DNA of 64,000 nt from Picocystis sp. L7. Its lineage: Eukaryota > Chlorophyta > Picocystophyceae > Picocystales > Picocystaceae. A program made the translations under genes and the position numbers. Where the stretch lies: NCBI GenBank assembly GCA_020975725.1, contig QXJR01000005.1, positions 1,093,072 through 1,157,071 of the forward strand, written 5' to 3'. Shown piece after piece: positions 51,533 to 61,600 of the stretch (the first letter of the stretch is position 1; every line of letters begins with the position of its first letter). Under the pieces are notes generated by a model. It searched no databases. It was not told the DNA's origin and saw nothing but the letters and a program-made list of their open reading frames with translations.

Positions 51533-53743
51533 CCCTTGAGGAGTTGGGCCGGGCCGTAACGAGGTTGGCCGCTTCCCAAACCTGCTATACGTGCATAAGT
51601 GGGAGCCTTTGTAGGGTTCGGCAGAAGAGGAGATTTTCCTTTGCCTTTCCTACCACCTAGATGCCCTTGGGGTTCGGAGGGGAGTTGTCCTTCAAAGTGT
51701 TTCACCTCGCGGAGAAGTTGTTCTCCATTGACAATTTCCTGCCCTACTCTTGGAGCTTGCCGGATGTGGTTGTCAAGGGGCCTCCCCAATTGAGGTCGAA
51801 GCTTTGCTCGAAACATTATGAGGAAAAAATGCTCCCGGAACCTATGCTGGGCCTTTGGGGTACGTGAGGCATGCAAGAATGGATCGGCGGATTCCATGGC
51901 CCCTTCGACTTCTTTGCGCATGCGCAAATAGAACTCTTCCGCACTCTCGCCGTGGCGTTGGTAGCCACGGGCGAGCTCGGAGACGCATTGCCATCCAACA
52001 TCGTATGGGTAGTAGTGACGACGTAACACACTCGAAAATTGCTTCCAAGTGGTCGGCGGATGTGCTTGCGTGGCCAATTTGTAGAATCTTTGCGCACTCC
52101 CTATAAGGTAGCGTGCAGCAAGGGCGACTTGCGCTTGTTCCTTGTCTGATTGACCGGACGTGAAGTCTCGGACCGCTTGGAGCCAATCTCCCAAAGAGTG
52201 ACGGTCGAGCCTCGTACCGTCGAAGGTCGGCGGCAGGGGAAGTGTGGCACGCGTGATCCTCTCTGGATCAAGGGCCATCACAGCCGGAGGGCGCACGTCG
52301 TGTGGCTCCTCCACTTGACCTGCACGAACCAAGGCACGTTCGATAAATTTATCGCGTGCACCATGGCTTTCCTCGTGCAGACGATCTACGAATAGATCGA
52401 GCGCAGATTCTTGGAACGCCATTTGGGCCCATTGAGTGAAAGACCCTTTTGGTTGCGACTCTCGAAGAAAGTCGAACAAGTCCATCGCATTGGTATATAG
52501 CTTGTGAGCCTCGTGCGGAGGAAGCGCAGCCATAGTACGCAACTTCTGGTTACGGGCGTTTGCAAAGCCAGCAACTTCACGTTGCCGCTTTAATCCAATG
52601 CGCTCGCGCTCTTCCTCGACAGCTACTTCACGGCAAACGAGCTCGTGATCGTAGAGCTTTTCGAGTTGAGCAAGGTCTCGCAACATGTTCGTGCGCGACC
52701 TTTGGATGGAATCTTTCTTCTTTTCGGAGGTGGCGGGAGCCACTCTCCGAGCGAGTATACGACACTCGCGGGAGTAGGAGTTTTTCAACTCTTTCACGGC
52801 TCGAAGCTTGTCGTCTGTGAGACGACGCGGTTCGGCCTTCCACTCCAAAATCCAGACAGGAAGAGGCCGATTCACGTACCGGAGTCGTTCCTCGGTGTGG
52901 GGCTCAAGCAAGTCCGCTTCGGGTTCTTGCTTGGCTTCGACCTCTCCTTCGAAGAGAAGATTCTCGAGGCGGGTCGGCGGTAGGCTCTCACTCGCGCTCT
53001 CATCCATGGACTCGGTCTCTGACCCTTCGTTTTGGCCTCGAGCCTTCCTCGTTCGGGTTGGAGGCCTATCAGGCTCAATGGCCAATGGGGCAGTCCCAGT
53101 AGAGGGTTCAGCCAATGGCGAGCCCCCAATAGGGGCTTCTGCCAGCAGCGAGCTCCCGAATCCTGCGTCAGCCAATGGCGAGCTAGGAGTTGGGGCATCA
53201 GCCAATCGGATCGCTCAATTCACGTGGGCGCTTGCGCGCGCAACGACGCGCGCATGATCGGTGCGATCGACACGCCGATCGGCACGCGCGACAGGTCGAG
53301 CAGTAGCCTCGGAGGCACGACGCAGCTTCCGTGCGTCCGAGGAGGCCAGATCGGCTTTCGCAGCCGATCTTTTGGCCTTTTTCCCACGGTGCTCGAGGGT
53401 TTCGAAACCCTCGAGCGCACCGTCGTCCGGAGACGCCATGGCCAAGGCCGTGGGGGTGCGAACGGGATCCATAGCCTCTCGACCACCTCCATAAGCACGA
53501 GGCTTCTTCTGCTGGGAGGTGGGAGCGGCGAGCGCAGCTTTCGAAGCCGTTTTCCGCTCCTTTTCGTTCGCCTCCTCCACGAAACCCTTGCGAGAGGTTC
53601 GTGGAGGCACGGCGCCTCTCTCCGGGCGCGCGCGTTGTCGCTTGGCGTCGGCATTGCCGACAGCCGCCACCATCCAGGCGGCGAGGGGTCCTTGACCGTT
53701 GGCGTTGCCGGCGCGTCCCTCGCTCGCTCCCTTTTTCTTCGTC
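51490..53743 (-). pseudogene. Gypsy C Gag
   Basis: The frame 51490-53205 (571 aa) and the in-phase upstream frame starting MTKKKGASEG at about 53743 are separated by one TGA (53215-53217), so the original Gag was about 750 aa. The N-terminus is Ala/Arg/Lys-rich. At the junction there are short repeats of the type S-PLA-A-x-x-G (SSPLADAGFG, GGSPLAEPSTG). 200-290 is a charged helical region. The capsid core (ALDPERITRATLPLPPTFDG, DWLQAVRDF, YYPYDVGWQCVSELARGYQ, ESAEEFYLRMRKEVE) is of the gypsy retrotransposon Gag type. No zinc knuckle at its end; the Cys-rich piece is at the start of Pol. Confidence 0.8.
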
Positions 53744-53785
53744 ATGTCTTCGCCGCCACTCGCGGGCGGAAGGCTCGTTGAACGG

Positions 53786-54552
53786 TGTGGCGCTTGGGCG
53801 CCCACCTCCTTTTCCTATGACGCGAAGACGATGAGGGTGGTGGCGTCGACGTGCGTTCCCGTTCGTTCGTGCATTCGTTGGCGTCGCCGCGGCAGCCGAG
53901 ACGGTTGGGCGGACCGTCAGGGAACGTGGTTCTCTCGTTGTTGTTCCCTTCCGCCGCAATTAGTATTACATCTTAACTCCACTGAGTCATCCGCCCGTGG
54001 CTGAGCCACGTATTTATCCGGTTCATCGGCCACAGAGCCCTTATTAGTAAGGGGGACAAACCGGTCCCTATTCGGGGTTAGTCCGAACCCTGCATTCGCC
54101 TAGGGACATGGCTGAGGAGGACGTCCCAGTGAGGGGAAGGCAAGGGCCTTCCTTGGGCATCCGAGAATATTCCCTCATGCCTCCCTAGTACCTCCTGGTA
54201 GGTAGCGAGATGCTGCAAGCGAGGGAACCAGGGAGCCTTTGGCCAATGCGGAGTGATCATGGTCACAAGGGCTCTTGGTTCGGCCTCGAGCTTGCCCACC
54301 ACGGAATCTACGAGGCAACAAGGTGGATGTGCCCACAGGTTGCCGAGACGAGCCCATTCTTGGGCGAGAGCATTTGTCTCCCGTGTGAAGAAGGTCGGAC
54401 ATTGGGCATTGTGTGCGGGTGCAAACAAATCCCAAGTAAATGGCCCGAATATGATTGAGAACCTCTCAAATGCTTCGCGATGGAGGGAGTATTCCTCATC
54501 GTCGAAGGACAACCTCGGCAAGACAGGTGTCTCGAGAGGGCTGGGCGCAACA
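53786..54552 (-). repeat. 5' LTR of gypsy C
   Basis: 767 bp, as the left LTR, but with a local block (about 54136-54173) carrying a cluster of differences while the encoded peptide stays similar. The Dam-like frame is open here as well, and by chance continues into flanking DNA up to 54641. Confidence 0.92.
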
Positions 54553-55442
54553 ATTCTTTGTATATCTCGAGTCATCAAGACATCGATGGCATCTCTTCGT
54601 ACGCGCTCGTTGCCGAGGCAATTGTTCGGGTCTTGCGCCATCGTCGTCGTCTAATCCTCCGTGCTCGTCGTTGTACGTGACCCAACTGTCGACGAAAGGT
54701 AGATATCTCTGCCAACTTCCATCTATATTTTCGACTGCGTTGATCAAGTTGAAATATTGGAAGATATCAATACAATATTTCCGTAAATTTTGGCATCTCG
54801 TTTTCCCCCATTTCGTTTTCGGTCCTTGAAAGGGAATCGGAACCGAAAAAGAAAAGATTTTGGGAATATTGGACGAATGGTTACAAAAGATATCGATAAA
54901 TAGGGCCAGTTTGTAACGAAACCTTGCAATATTTCTCGTGAAAGACGTTCGTGGGTTTCTACCTTCGTTCATCTATTTCAACAAACAAAACGGAGGGTCG
55001 ATATCCCTTCGTACTAGGGTTTACATCATACTCTCAGGGATGCAGAGAATCTTCTCTCGACTCCTCATCGGCGATGAAACTGTAGGCTGAGGGCATGGAC
55101 CTTCGAGGAGTCTAGCTATTCCCTCGTACCTCGAGGGTTCCAAGAAGTTAGCAAGCTCATCATTCATAGGTTTTCGTCCTCAGAAGGGCTAGGGCATGAA
55201 TATTTTCAACTGCCAATCGCGGTACATCTGAAGCCAGTAAGTGGGGATATGCAACAAGTACTTCTATACAATATATCCATGTATGATTTAGTCACATGGG
55301 CATGGTTTATTGGTTGAAGAACTGTGCATGAGGATTGCATCAAATCGATCTACAACATATTCATTGCAGAATATGTTTGCTTTCAAGTGAACACCTGCGT
55401 TATGCCCAATGTGCAAGCAGTGAAAGCTCTTCTACAATTCAC
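54553..55442. other. No gene recognised; 3' side of glycosyltransferase gene
   Basis: Short frames only. It is AT-richer than the LTRs and includes the presumed 3' region of the minus-strand glycosyltransferase gene. I see no repeat ends here. Confidence 0.35.
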
Positions 55443-57203
55443 TTAGAAGCGTGGATTGTTTTCTAAAATCCATGATAGCAACTGCTGCTTTTTGGCTCTG
55501 ACATCAGCATGTTGATAAGTGGAACTGGCAGAAAGATTTCTATCCAATGGCTGGACTAATGTCCTTTTTCTTTCCCATCCAAAAGCTGCGACCACATGAG
55601 ACAACCAAAGGTCCTCCACCATTCGATACTCTAGTGGACAATTGAATACCTCCTCACTCAAAAAGATACTGGCATCTATGATACTGCCTCCAGTTCCCAC
55701 ATACTGAAAGCTATCTATATGATTGGCGGACTTTGCCTTTATCTGAGCCAATGACGGGGAGAATTTTGCCCAGTACTTCTCACCGTGAAATCTTTTGCCA
55801 AACCAACCAATGTAGGACTGAGGTAGTCTTTCAGCCCAAAGCTCTGACATGAACTCTGGTGGAAAATGTTGATCATCATCTACAAAGACAAAGTAGTCTA
55901 TCAAGTATCTTTCTAACAACTTTTGTGCAACCATAAACCTACCAAATCCAAAAGTATTCTTCCCAAAGCCATGGAGAGTAACCCTCAACTTTATTTGTTC
56001 TTGTAAGTTCACTATATAGTCTGTAAGTTCTGGATTGTTGACACATATGTGGATGTGTAACCTGTCTGACATAGTTTGAGCTTTCAGATCATCAAATAAT
56101 TGAGGAAGTACCTCTCTCCGTTGGAAGACACAGAGAATCACATGAATTGCTGAAATTTCTTGCAGCGGAATCGCACCTTTGAAACGAGCAACTTGCTTGA
56201 GACGCAATTCACTGCTGACTGTTCGAACAGTGTTTCTTCTATGTGTACTATATCTGTACAGAATCTCTCTGATGTACTGGATTCTTCTTGGACCGCATAG
56301 CTCTAGGAATTTGTAGATGAACCCACGCTCAGTCCCCTTCTGCAAGAAGTTACCATCAGAATCAAGGAAGTCAGGCATCTCTAAAAAGGATAGTAGCCCT
56401 GCACGAAAAGTACGTGGATGGCCGTAAACCCAGGAGGAGTTCCGAAAATCTCTTTCAGGAAAACGCCCAATTTCTTCAGCGTATCGTCCAACCATTGACC
56501 CATAAGTGAACCAGGCATTCAACTTCATGTGGTACTTCCAGATTACTTCTAAAGAGTCGCGTCGAGACAACTTATCGTCTCCATCCATGATGACAACGAT
56601 CTCATATGGTTTTGCTTGCCTTCTCACATACTCGAAACCGTACCACTTGGAGCATGCTGGTCCACAATGTGCGGGAGTGTAGAGCACTACGTCATCTTGC
56701 CATTTCCGGGCATACACATGAGCTGAGCTATTGTCCATGCTATGATCATCGATGAAGACATTCTTGAGAACAAAACAGCACGATCGCTGCACTTGAATGG
56801 AAGTGATTGCATCGTCGATCTGCTTAATCGCATTGTAAAACGGGATTATCAACCACATACGTATCTTTTCTTGACGAATGCACAGGTTGCAATAGGCGTT
56901 CCTAGCACACTGACACGCGTCACACAGCTCTTGACCGATTGCAGAAGTCGAGGACGAGGTACTTCTCAGTGCCCCAACACCACCGTTATGGGAAGTATGC
57001 AAGGCTTCGATCGGACTTTCCAAAGTCTTATTTATCAGTTGTTGGACTATCATGTGAGGCTTGCTGTCAGTTGTAGAAGAATTCAACACCCACCAAGTGT
57101 GCAACCTGATGATAGTGCACACATTGAGTATTATCGTTATGACGAAGAAATAGGCAGGAAATCCGTGCGCAAACTGCACACTCGATGGCGAAGAATATGG
57201 CAT
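55443..57203 (-). CDS. Type II membrane protein with two GT-A (GT2-like) glycosyltransferase domains
   Basis: 586 aa, intact. Residues 15-40 are a single hydrophobic anchor near the N-terminus, expected to hold the protein in the Golgi. Residues 90-110 are Cys-rich (CDACQCARNAYCNLC). The first GT-A domain spans about 117-340: MWLIIPFYNAIKQIDDAI, a VFIDDHSMDNS loop and IVVIMDGDDKLSR with the metal-binding D-x-D. The second spans about 353-586: IHVILCVFQRREVLPQLF, HICVNN, FVFVDDDQHFPPEF (D-x-D) and VEDLWLSHVVAAF (ED motif). Two catalytic domains in one chain is the plan of polymerising or bifunctional glycan enzymes. The substrate is unknown. Its 5' side is 104 bp from a copia LTR fragment. Probably a host gene. 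Confidence 0.82.
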   Translation of the reverse strand: MPYSSPSSVQFAHGFPAYFFVITIILNVCTIIRLHTWWVLNSSTTDSKPHMIVQQLINKTLESPIEALHTSHNGGVGALRSTSSSTSAIGQELCDACQCARNAYCNLCIRQEKIRMWLIIPFYNAIKQIDDAITSIQVQRSCCFVLKNVFIDDHSMDNSSAHVYARKWQDDVVLYTPAHCGPACSKWYGFEYVRRQAKPYEIVVIMDGDDKLSRRDSLEVIWKYHMKLNAWFTYGSMVGRYAEEIGRFPERDFRNSSWVYGHPRTFRAGLLSFLEMPDFLDSDGNFLQKGTERGFIYKFLELCGPRRIQYIREILYRYSTHRRNTVRTVSSELRLKQVARFKGAIPLQEISAIHVILCVFQRREVLPQLFDDLKAQTMSDRLHIHICVNNPELTDYIVNLQEQIKLRVTLHGFGKNTFGFGRFMVAQKLLERYLIDYFVFVDDDQHFPPEFMSELWAERLPQSYIGWFGKRFHGEKYWAKFSPSLAQIKAKSANHIDSFQYVGTGGSIIDASIFLSEEVFNCPLEYRMVEDLWLSHVVAAFGWERKRTLVQPLDRNLSASSTYQHADVRAKKQQLLSWILENNPRF

Positions 57204-57307
57204 TGCAGGAGTATGACAGTTCTGACACTGGAAGCGTGGTTTCCCGATGAACGATCACAACACGCTTTTGTCCTTGTCGAGCTGGACGAAAACCTTCTTT
57301 TGGTAGC

Positions 57308-57568
57308 TATTGAGAGACTTGGGTGCAGGGATCCCTCTATGGGAGTTTCTTCTCTATTGAGAGAAGAAACTCTGTCGTGCAGCCTGGCAGGGACGACGGC
57401 CTCCAACGGACCAACTGGTACCGCGCTCTCGATGGGTGGCACGAATCCGACTTCGGATACTTAACATGCATGAGTTAATAGATTGATTACACGCTCAAAA
57501 GCCGCCACCAAGCACTCCCGCCATCAAGACGCCCGTCCATTGGAACCACCGGTCGAACTCTGTCGGTT
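57308..57568 (+). repeat. Copia-family LTR (subfamily 2) fragment, copy 3
   Basis: Begins TATTGAGAGACTTGG and follows copies 1 and 2 to GAACTCTGTCGGTT, where the gypsy E LTR starts. The remaining ~60 bp and internal part are absent from this side. Confidence 0.85.
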
Positions 57569-57569
57569 T

Positions 57570-57925
57570 TGTTCCACTCTCGACCTTTGGAGGACAAGAA
57601 AAGTGGTCGTATACACTTGGACCCACGAGGAGAGGTGGCACAAACTCGGATGCTTGGTAAAGAACGGCTCCTTGAGTACTCCAATGATGCCCGGACGTGG
57701 AGGACGTGAGGACGGCGCGTGGCTCGGAGGCCTTGAGTAGGACTTGTTCATTGAAAAGGCCGGTGGCTCCTCTCTATGGGGCCTCAAGGTCATCCTCTGC
57801 GGTACATGTCCAAAAGGGTACAATTAGTACTCTTAGCTGAGGACTCTGTGTCTGCATTTATACATGTACCGTCGAGGACGGAAAAACACTCCTCCATGGG
57901 GAGGGTGACCTAGGAAGGTGTAACA
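57570..57925 (-). repeat. 3' LTR of gypsy E
   Basis: 356 bp, plus-strand TGTTCC..GTAACA. On the minus strand 57926-57943 reads GTCTGGGAGCAGGGAGAG, the polypurine tract. The base before the LTR (57569) and GGTT before it belong to the copia LTR target. Confidence 0.88.
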
Positions 57926-58671
57926 CTCTCCCTGCTCCCAGACACAGCTATTGTGGCTGAAAAATCATACACTGCAGAAACAGGGTCATAGAGCATGGCC
58001 TGGATATCTGCGTGGGAGTGAATTGTACGACCACCATCCGTCCAGATGACTGTATACCGATTGTCTATAACTGAAGTGACTTTGCCTTGATAATATATGT
58101 CACTATTGTCCACTGTGAAGTGGGCCTGGACAACTGCATCCAACATTGTTGCAGGTGGGATATACCGAGGTCTTGATCTGGTTTGATAAGGGAGAAAACG
58201 GAATGGCCAAGTGTTTTCCAAAATTGGAGATGGAAACTGCAAATATACCGATTCTTTATGCTGCTGTACCTGCGTAATATTCTGGGGCGTGATGCCCTGT
58301 TCCGGTAAGGACCCATTTGTCTCTTCGAAAGTTAGAATGTCATCCAGTAATGCAGGGGTTTCATCAATGAAGAAGTAGCGATTCGTAGTGGAGTCTGATT
58401 CAACCCAATAGCGAACAGTAGGAAAGTTACTGAAATCGCGTAGTAAATACCTGCGTATGGGATATTCAGCGTCAGTTGTTGGGACCGGTAGCGATTCTGC
58501 CGATGGCAAGGTAGCTGAGGGAAACAACGACAAATCAGAGTGGTGCCATATGGCTAGCCGATCAGCATTGAATCGATCGCTATAGGTGGATCCTGGAGGA
58601 AGTTTCAACCGGTATGCTCCATTCCCCAAATCTGTAGCAACGGTGAATGGGCCAACCCAGCAGGGATCCAA
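57910..58671 (-). pseudogene. Gypsy E integrase C-terminus and Tudor-like tail
   Basis: 253 aa, in phase with the main Pol frame but after a TAG at 58693-58695, where family A has Lys (KVQYGLKGPTDK versus KVQFGL-stop-SPTDK). GPY/F part (PCWVGPFTVATDLGNGAYRL), RRYLLRDFSNFPTVRYWVE block, GSLPEQGI motif, NTWPFRFLPYQTRSRP, then the Tudor-like module (IYYQGKVTSVIDNRYTVIWTDGG split as YYQGKV and YTVIWTDGG). It ends 16 bp inside the LTR. Confidence 0.85.
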
Positions 58672-58692
58672 TTTGTCCTTGTCTGTAGGGGA

Positions 58693-61600
58693 CTATAATC
58701 CAAATTGAACTTTGACTTGCTGGCCAACTTGAAAGGTACGTTGTTGGTTGCCGCGACGTTGATGCATTAATACGCGTTGTTTATCGAGCATATGCAGTAC
58801 TTTCTGATACATTTGCTTCTGTTTCTCCAGGAATGTTGTAACACGGGCATCCAGTGAAGGGACAAGGTCTGTGACAGGGGCGACATCGCCCACGGACGGC
58901 AACTGCAAGTGCCAAGGTAGTCTGGATCTGCATCCATATAGTAGCTCAAAGGGGGCGAAGCCAAGAACGGCATGTATGCTGTCATTGTAGCCGTGAGCTG
59001 CTGCTTGTAAAATATCATCCCAATCTCTTTTGTCATTGCACATAGTGCGTATTGAAGTGAGAAGAGTTCGATGTTGTCTTTCGGCACCTCCTTGAGACTG
59101 TGAATGGTAGGGCGTTCCCGTAATGTGCTGAATTCCCAGGGCAGTACAAAATGCATCGAACAGTTTACGATACATTGGTCCATTATCTGTATGGATGCGT
59201 GTTGGACACTGGTAACGATAAACCACATGATCCAATAATAGCGTTGCTTGTCGAAAGGCACTCCAGCAAGTGTGTATAGGAATATACACAGCAAATTTGG
59301 TAGATTTATCCACGACCGTGATAACGGCGTTGTGGCCTTGCCTAGAAAGAGGGAAACCTTCCACAACATCAAGTACCACAGTATGAAATGGGTGTGGATA
59401 AAAACGAGCTTCTGGGAACATGACCTGGTGTCGGGACTGCGTGCTTGGTTTCTGCAATTGACATGTAGGACATTGCTGAACAAAGGAGGTGCACTGTTTC
59501 TTGTACCCATGCCAGTAAAAGTGACGACGAAGCTCGGCCCATGTGCGGGCTTGTCCAAAGTGAAATTTGTCATGGACCAAATGCAGAAGGTCTTGTCGGA
59601 GAGAAAGATCTGCAGGTATAACTAATACAGCCGGGCCATGGTTAGCCTCCATGGGTTGCGGCTGAAGAAAGAGTAAATCTAAATGCTTGACATATTCAGT
59701 CGGTGGTTGCTTCAAGTTCCGAACATATTCTGGATCGGCCTGAGCTGCTGTTCTTATGCGTTCAATAAGTGGCACTACGGTAGTGTCAGAGACAGCAGCA
59801 AGCTGATGTTCCGGTGAGGCAGTCCCTACGGTGGGGCTAGCTTTGGCCAAAGCGTGTTCAGGCGTTGTTGAATTGGGAATTGTATCATCAACGTCAGCTG
59901 TCAAGGACATGGAATCCTGCACATGCAAACTGTGGCGCGCTAGCAGTCTAGATGCTTGTGTATACAGGTGGATTCCTTTGCGTTGATGAACCAGCCCCAA
60001 TAGTACAGGAGGGGGTGGTTTCCGTAACACCGCGCTGAGCATTGGGGCAATCCAACCCACAGGGAAGGCATTGCCACACATATGATGGCGAGCTCCATCG
60101 CAGACCCCGTACGCTTGCGTATCATTAGGCCTCATACCCGTCAGGCGTTCCTTTTCGCGAATTGTTAGTGGTCTTAATTCATGGTTTGAATTATAGACCC
60201 AGGTGGATTTTGATCGATCCGAATGTGACTTCTTTGAGGCCATAAGAGTGGGGCATTTACTGATAAGTATGCCATATTCATCGACAGGTGGGGATGATTC
60301 TGGATCCAAACATTCTTGCCAAGTATAGGGCACCCCTGGATACCGATATTGAGCTGTGTGGCTGTCCAGGCTTACAGTGGTCCAAACCAAGCGTTGGCGT
60401 GCCTGGGCCGAGAAATTGCTCATATCATGGTGTTCTGGTGCACCAAACCATTCTTGTACCTGTTGCAGGTGGGTATCCAGGTGTCGAGCGAACGGGGTGC
60501 ATTCAATGATGTAATTGGCACTAGGCAACCTATCCAGCAGGGCCCGTACTACGCTAAAGAGTTCTCGTGCGTCCAGCAGTCCCAGGGGTGATGCTTCTGT
60601 ATTAGTGTTAGCCCTGGAAAATGGTTGGCAGGGTACACCGGCGATAGCCAGATCTACGCGGGGAAGGCGGCGTCGACCCTTTAATATCTGAACATCATTC
60701 CCAAGACGAAAGATGTCTGTGCGTACAAACATGGTTGGGGCTGCGAGCCGCACATAGTTAAAAACCCGTTGTATAACCAATCTGCACAACGGGTCGCGTT
60801 CGACTACGATGTAATCAATGCGGTGGCTTGAGTTGCAGGTTAATTCTAAAGCCCGTAGAACAGTGCCCATTCCAGCGCACAAGTCCAATATGCAGAAGGT
60901 TGGAATTTCTTCACCCTGGTTTGGAGGGTGTCTTGAAAGATAGTCTGCCGGCACATTTTCTTTGCCTGGGCGGTATAGAATCTCAAACGGTGCAAAGAAC
61001 TGTAATTTTTCCATCCATCGTATGTCGCGTTGGCTAAGCTGCTCTGTTCCCTTGGTCTGCAAGTAATGTGCAACCTTGCTATCGGTCAGAATCGTAAAGG
61101 GCTGACCAAATAATAGATGCTGCCAATGCTGCAGGGCATAGATGATGGCACAGGTCTCCTTCTCAGCGGGGTAGTAATTCCTGTGAGATGAGTTCCACCG
61201 CTGGGAGTAATATTCAACTGGTTTCCAATTGTGGTTCTCTGTAGATTCCCGGTGGGGACATTGGGATAATACTGCACCCATACCAGCATCCGATGCATCT
61301 GTTTCTACCCGAGTCGGTAGGTCTGGATCATACAAAGCAAGGACAGGATTGGAAATGAGTGCTTGTCGTAACTGCACAAAGGCTCGGTCACATTCTGAGT
61401 TCCAATAATCTGCAAAGTCCAGCTTGTATGTCTTCTTGTTTAATTCCACCAGCGGCGCGGCTAGTTCCACATATCGGTCGAGAAATCGACGGTAAAAGTT
61501 GCATAGCCCCAAGAAGGCTAAGTTCTGCTTCTGCGTCTGTGGTTTTGGAAAGCGTCCGATTTTATCGGTCAAAGTTTCAGTTGGGGTAATCTGTCCATTC

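Larger units (their letters stand above)
45685..54552 (-). mobile_element. Ty3/gypsy retrotransposon C with LTR-encoded Dam-like domain
   Basis: 8.9 kb on the minus strand, LTRs 767 bp each (TGTGGCGC..GCGCAACA). Two long overlapping frames (Gag and Pol) remain almost whole. Pol carries protease, RT, RNase H, a shrunken DNMT-like segment, integrase and a Tudor-like tail, then a Dam/DIRS-like domain that runs into the 3' LTR. The flanks TGGTC and ATTCT do not match, so the ends may come from different insertions. In-frame stops: TGA 53215-53217 and TAA 47420-47422. Confidence 0.92.

Noticed and set aside
53032-53781. 249-aa plus-strand frame
   Set aside because: Antisense to gypsy C Gag in a stop-poor GC-rich region.
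54078-54641. Separate 187-aa host gene on the minus strand
   Set aside because: All but the first ~30 codons lie in the gypsy C LTR; the start in flanking DNA is fortuitous.
58693-58695. Reassignment of TAG to an amino acid in the host code
   Set aside because: The intact mariner transposase ends with TAG, and premature TAA and TGA codons occur equally, so ordinary decay fits better.
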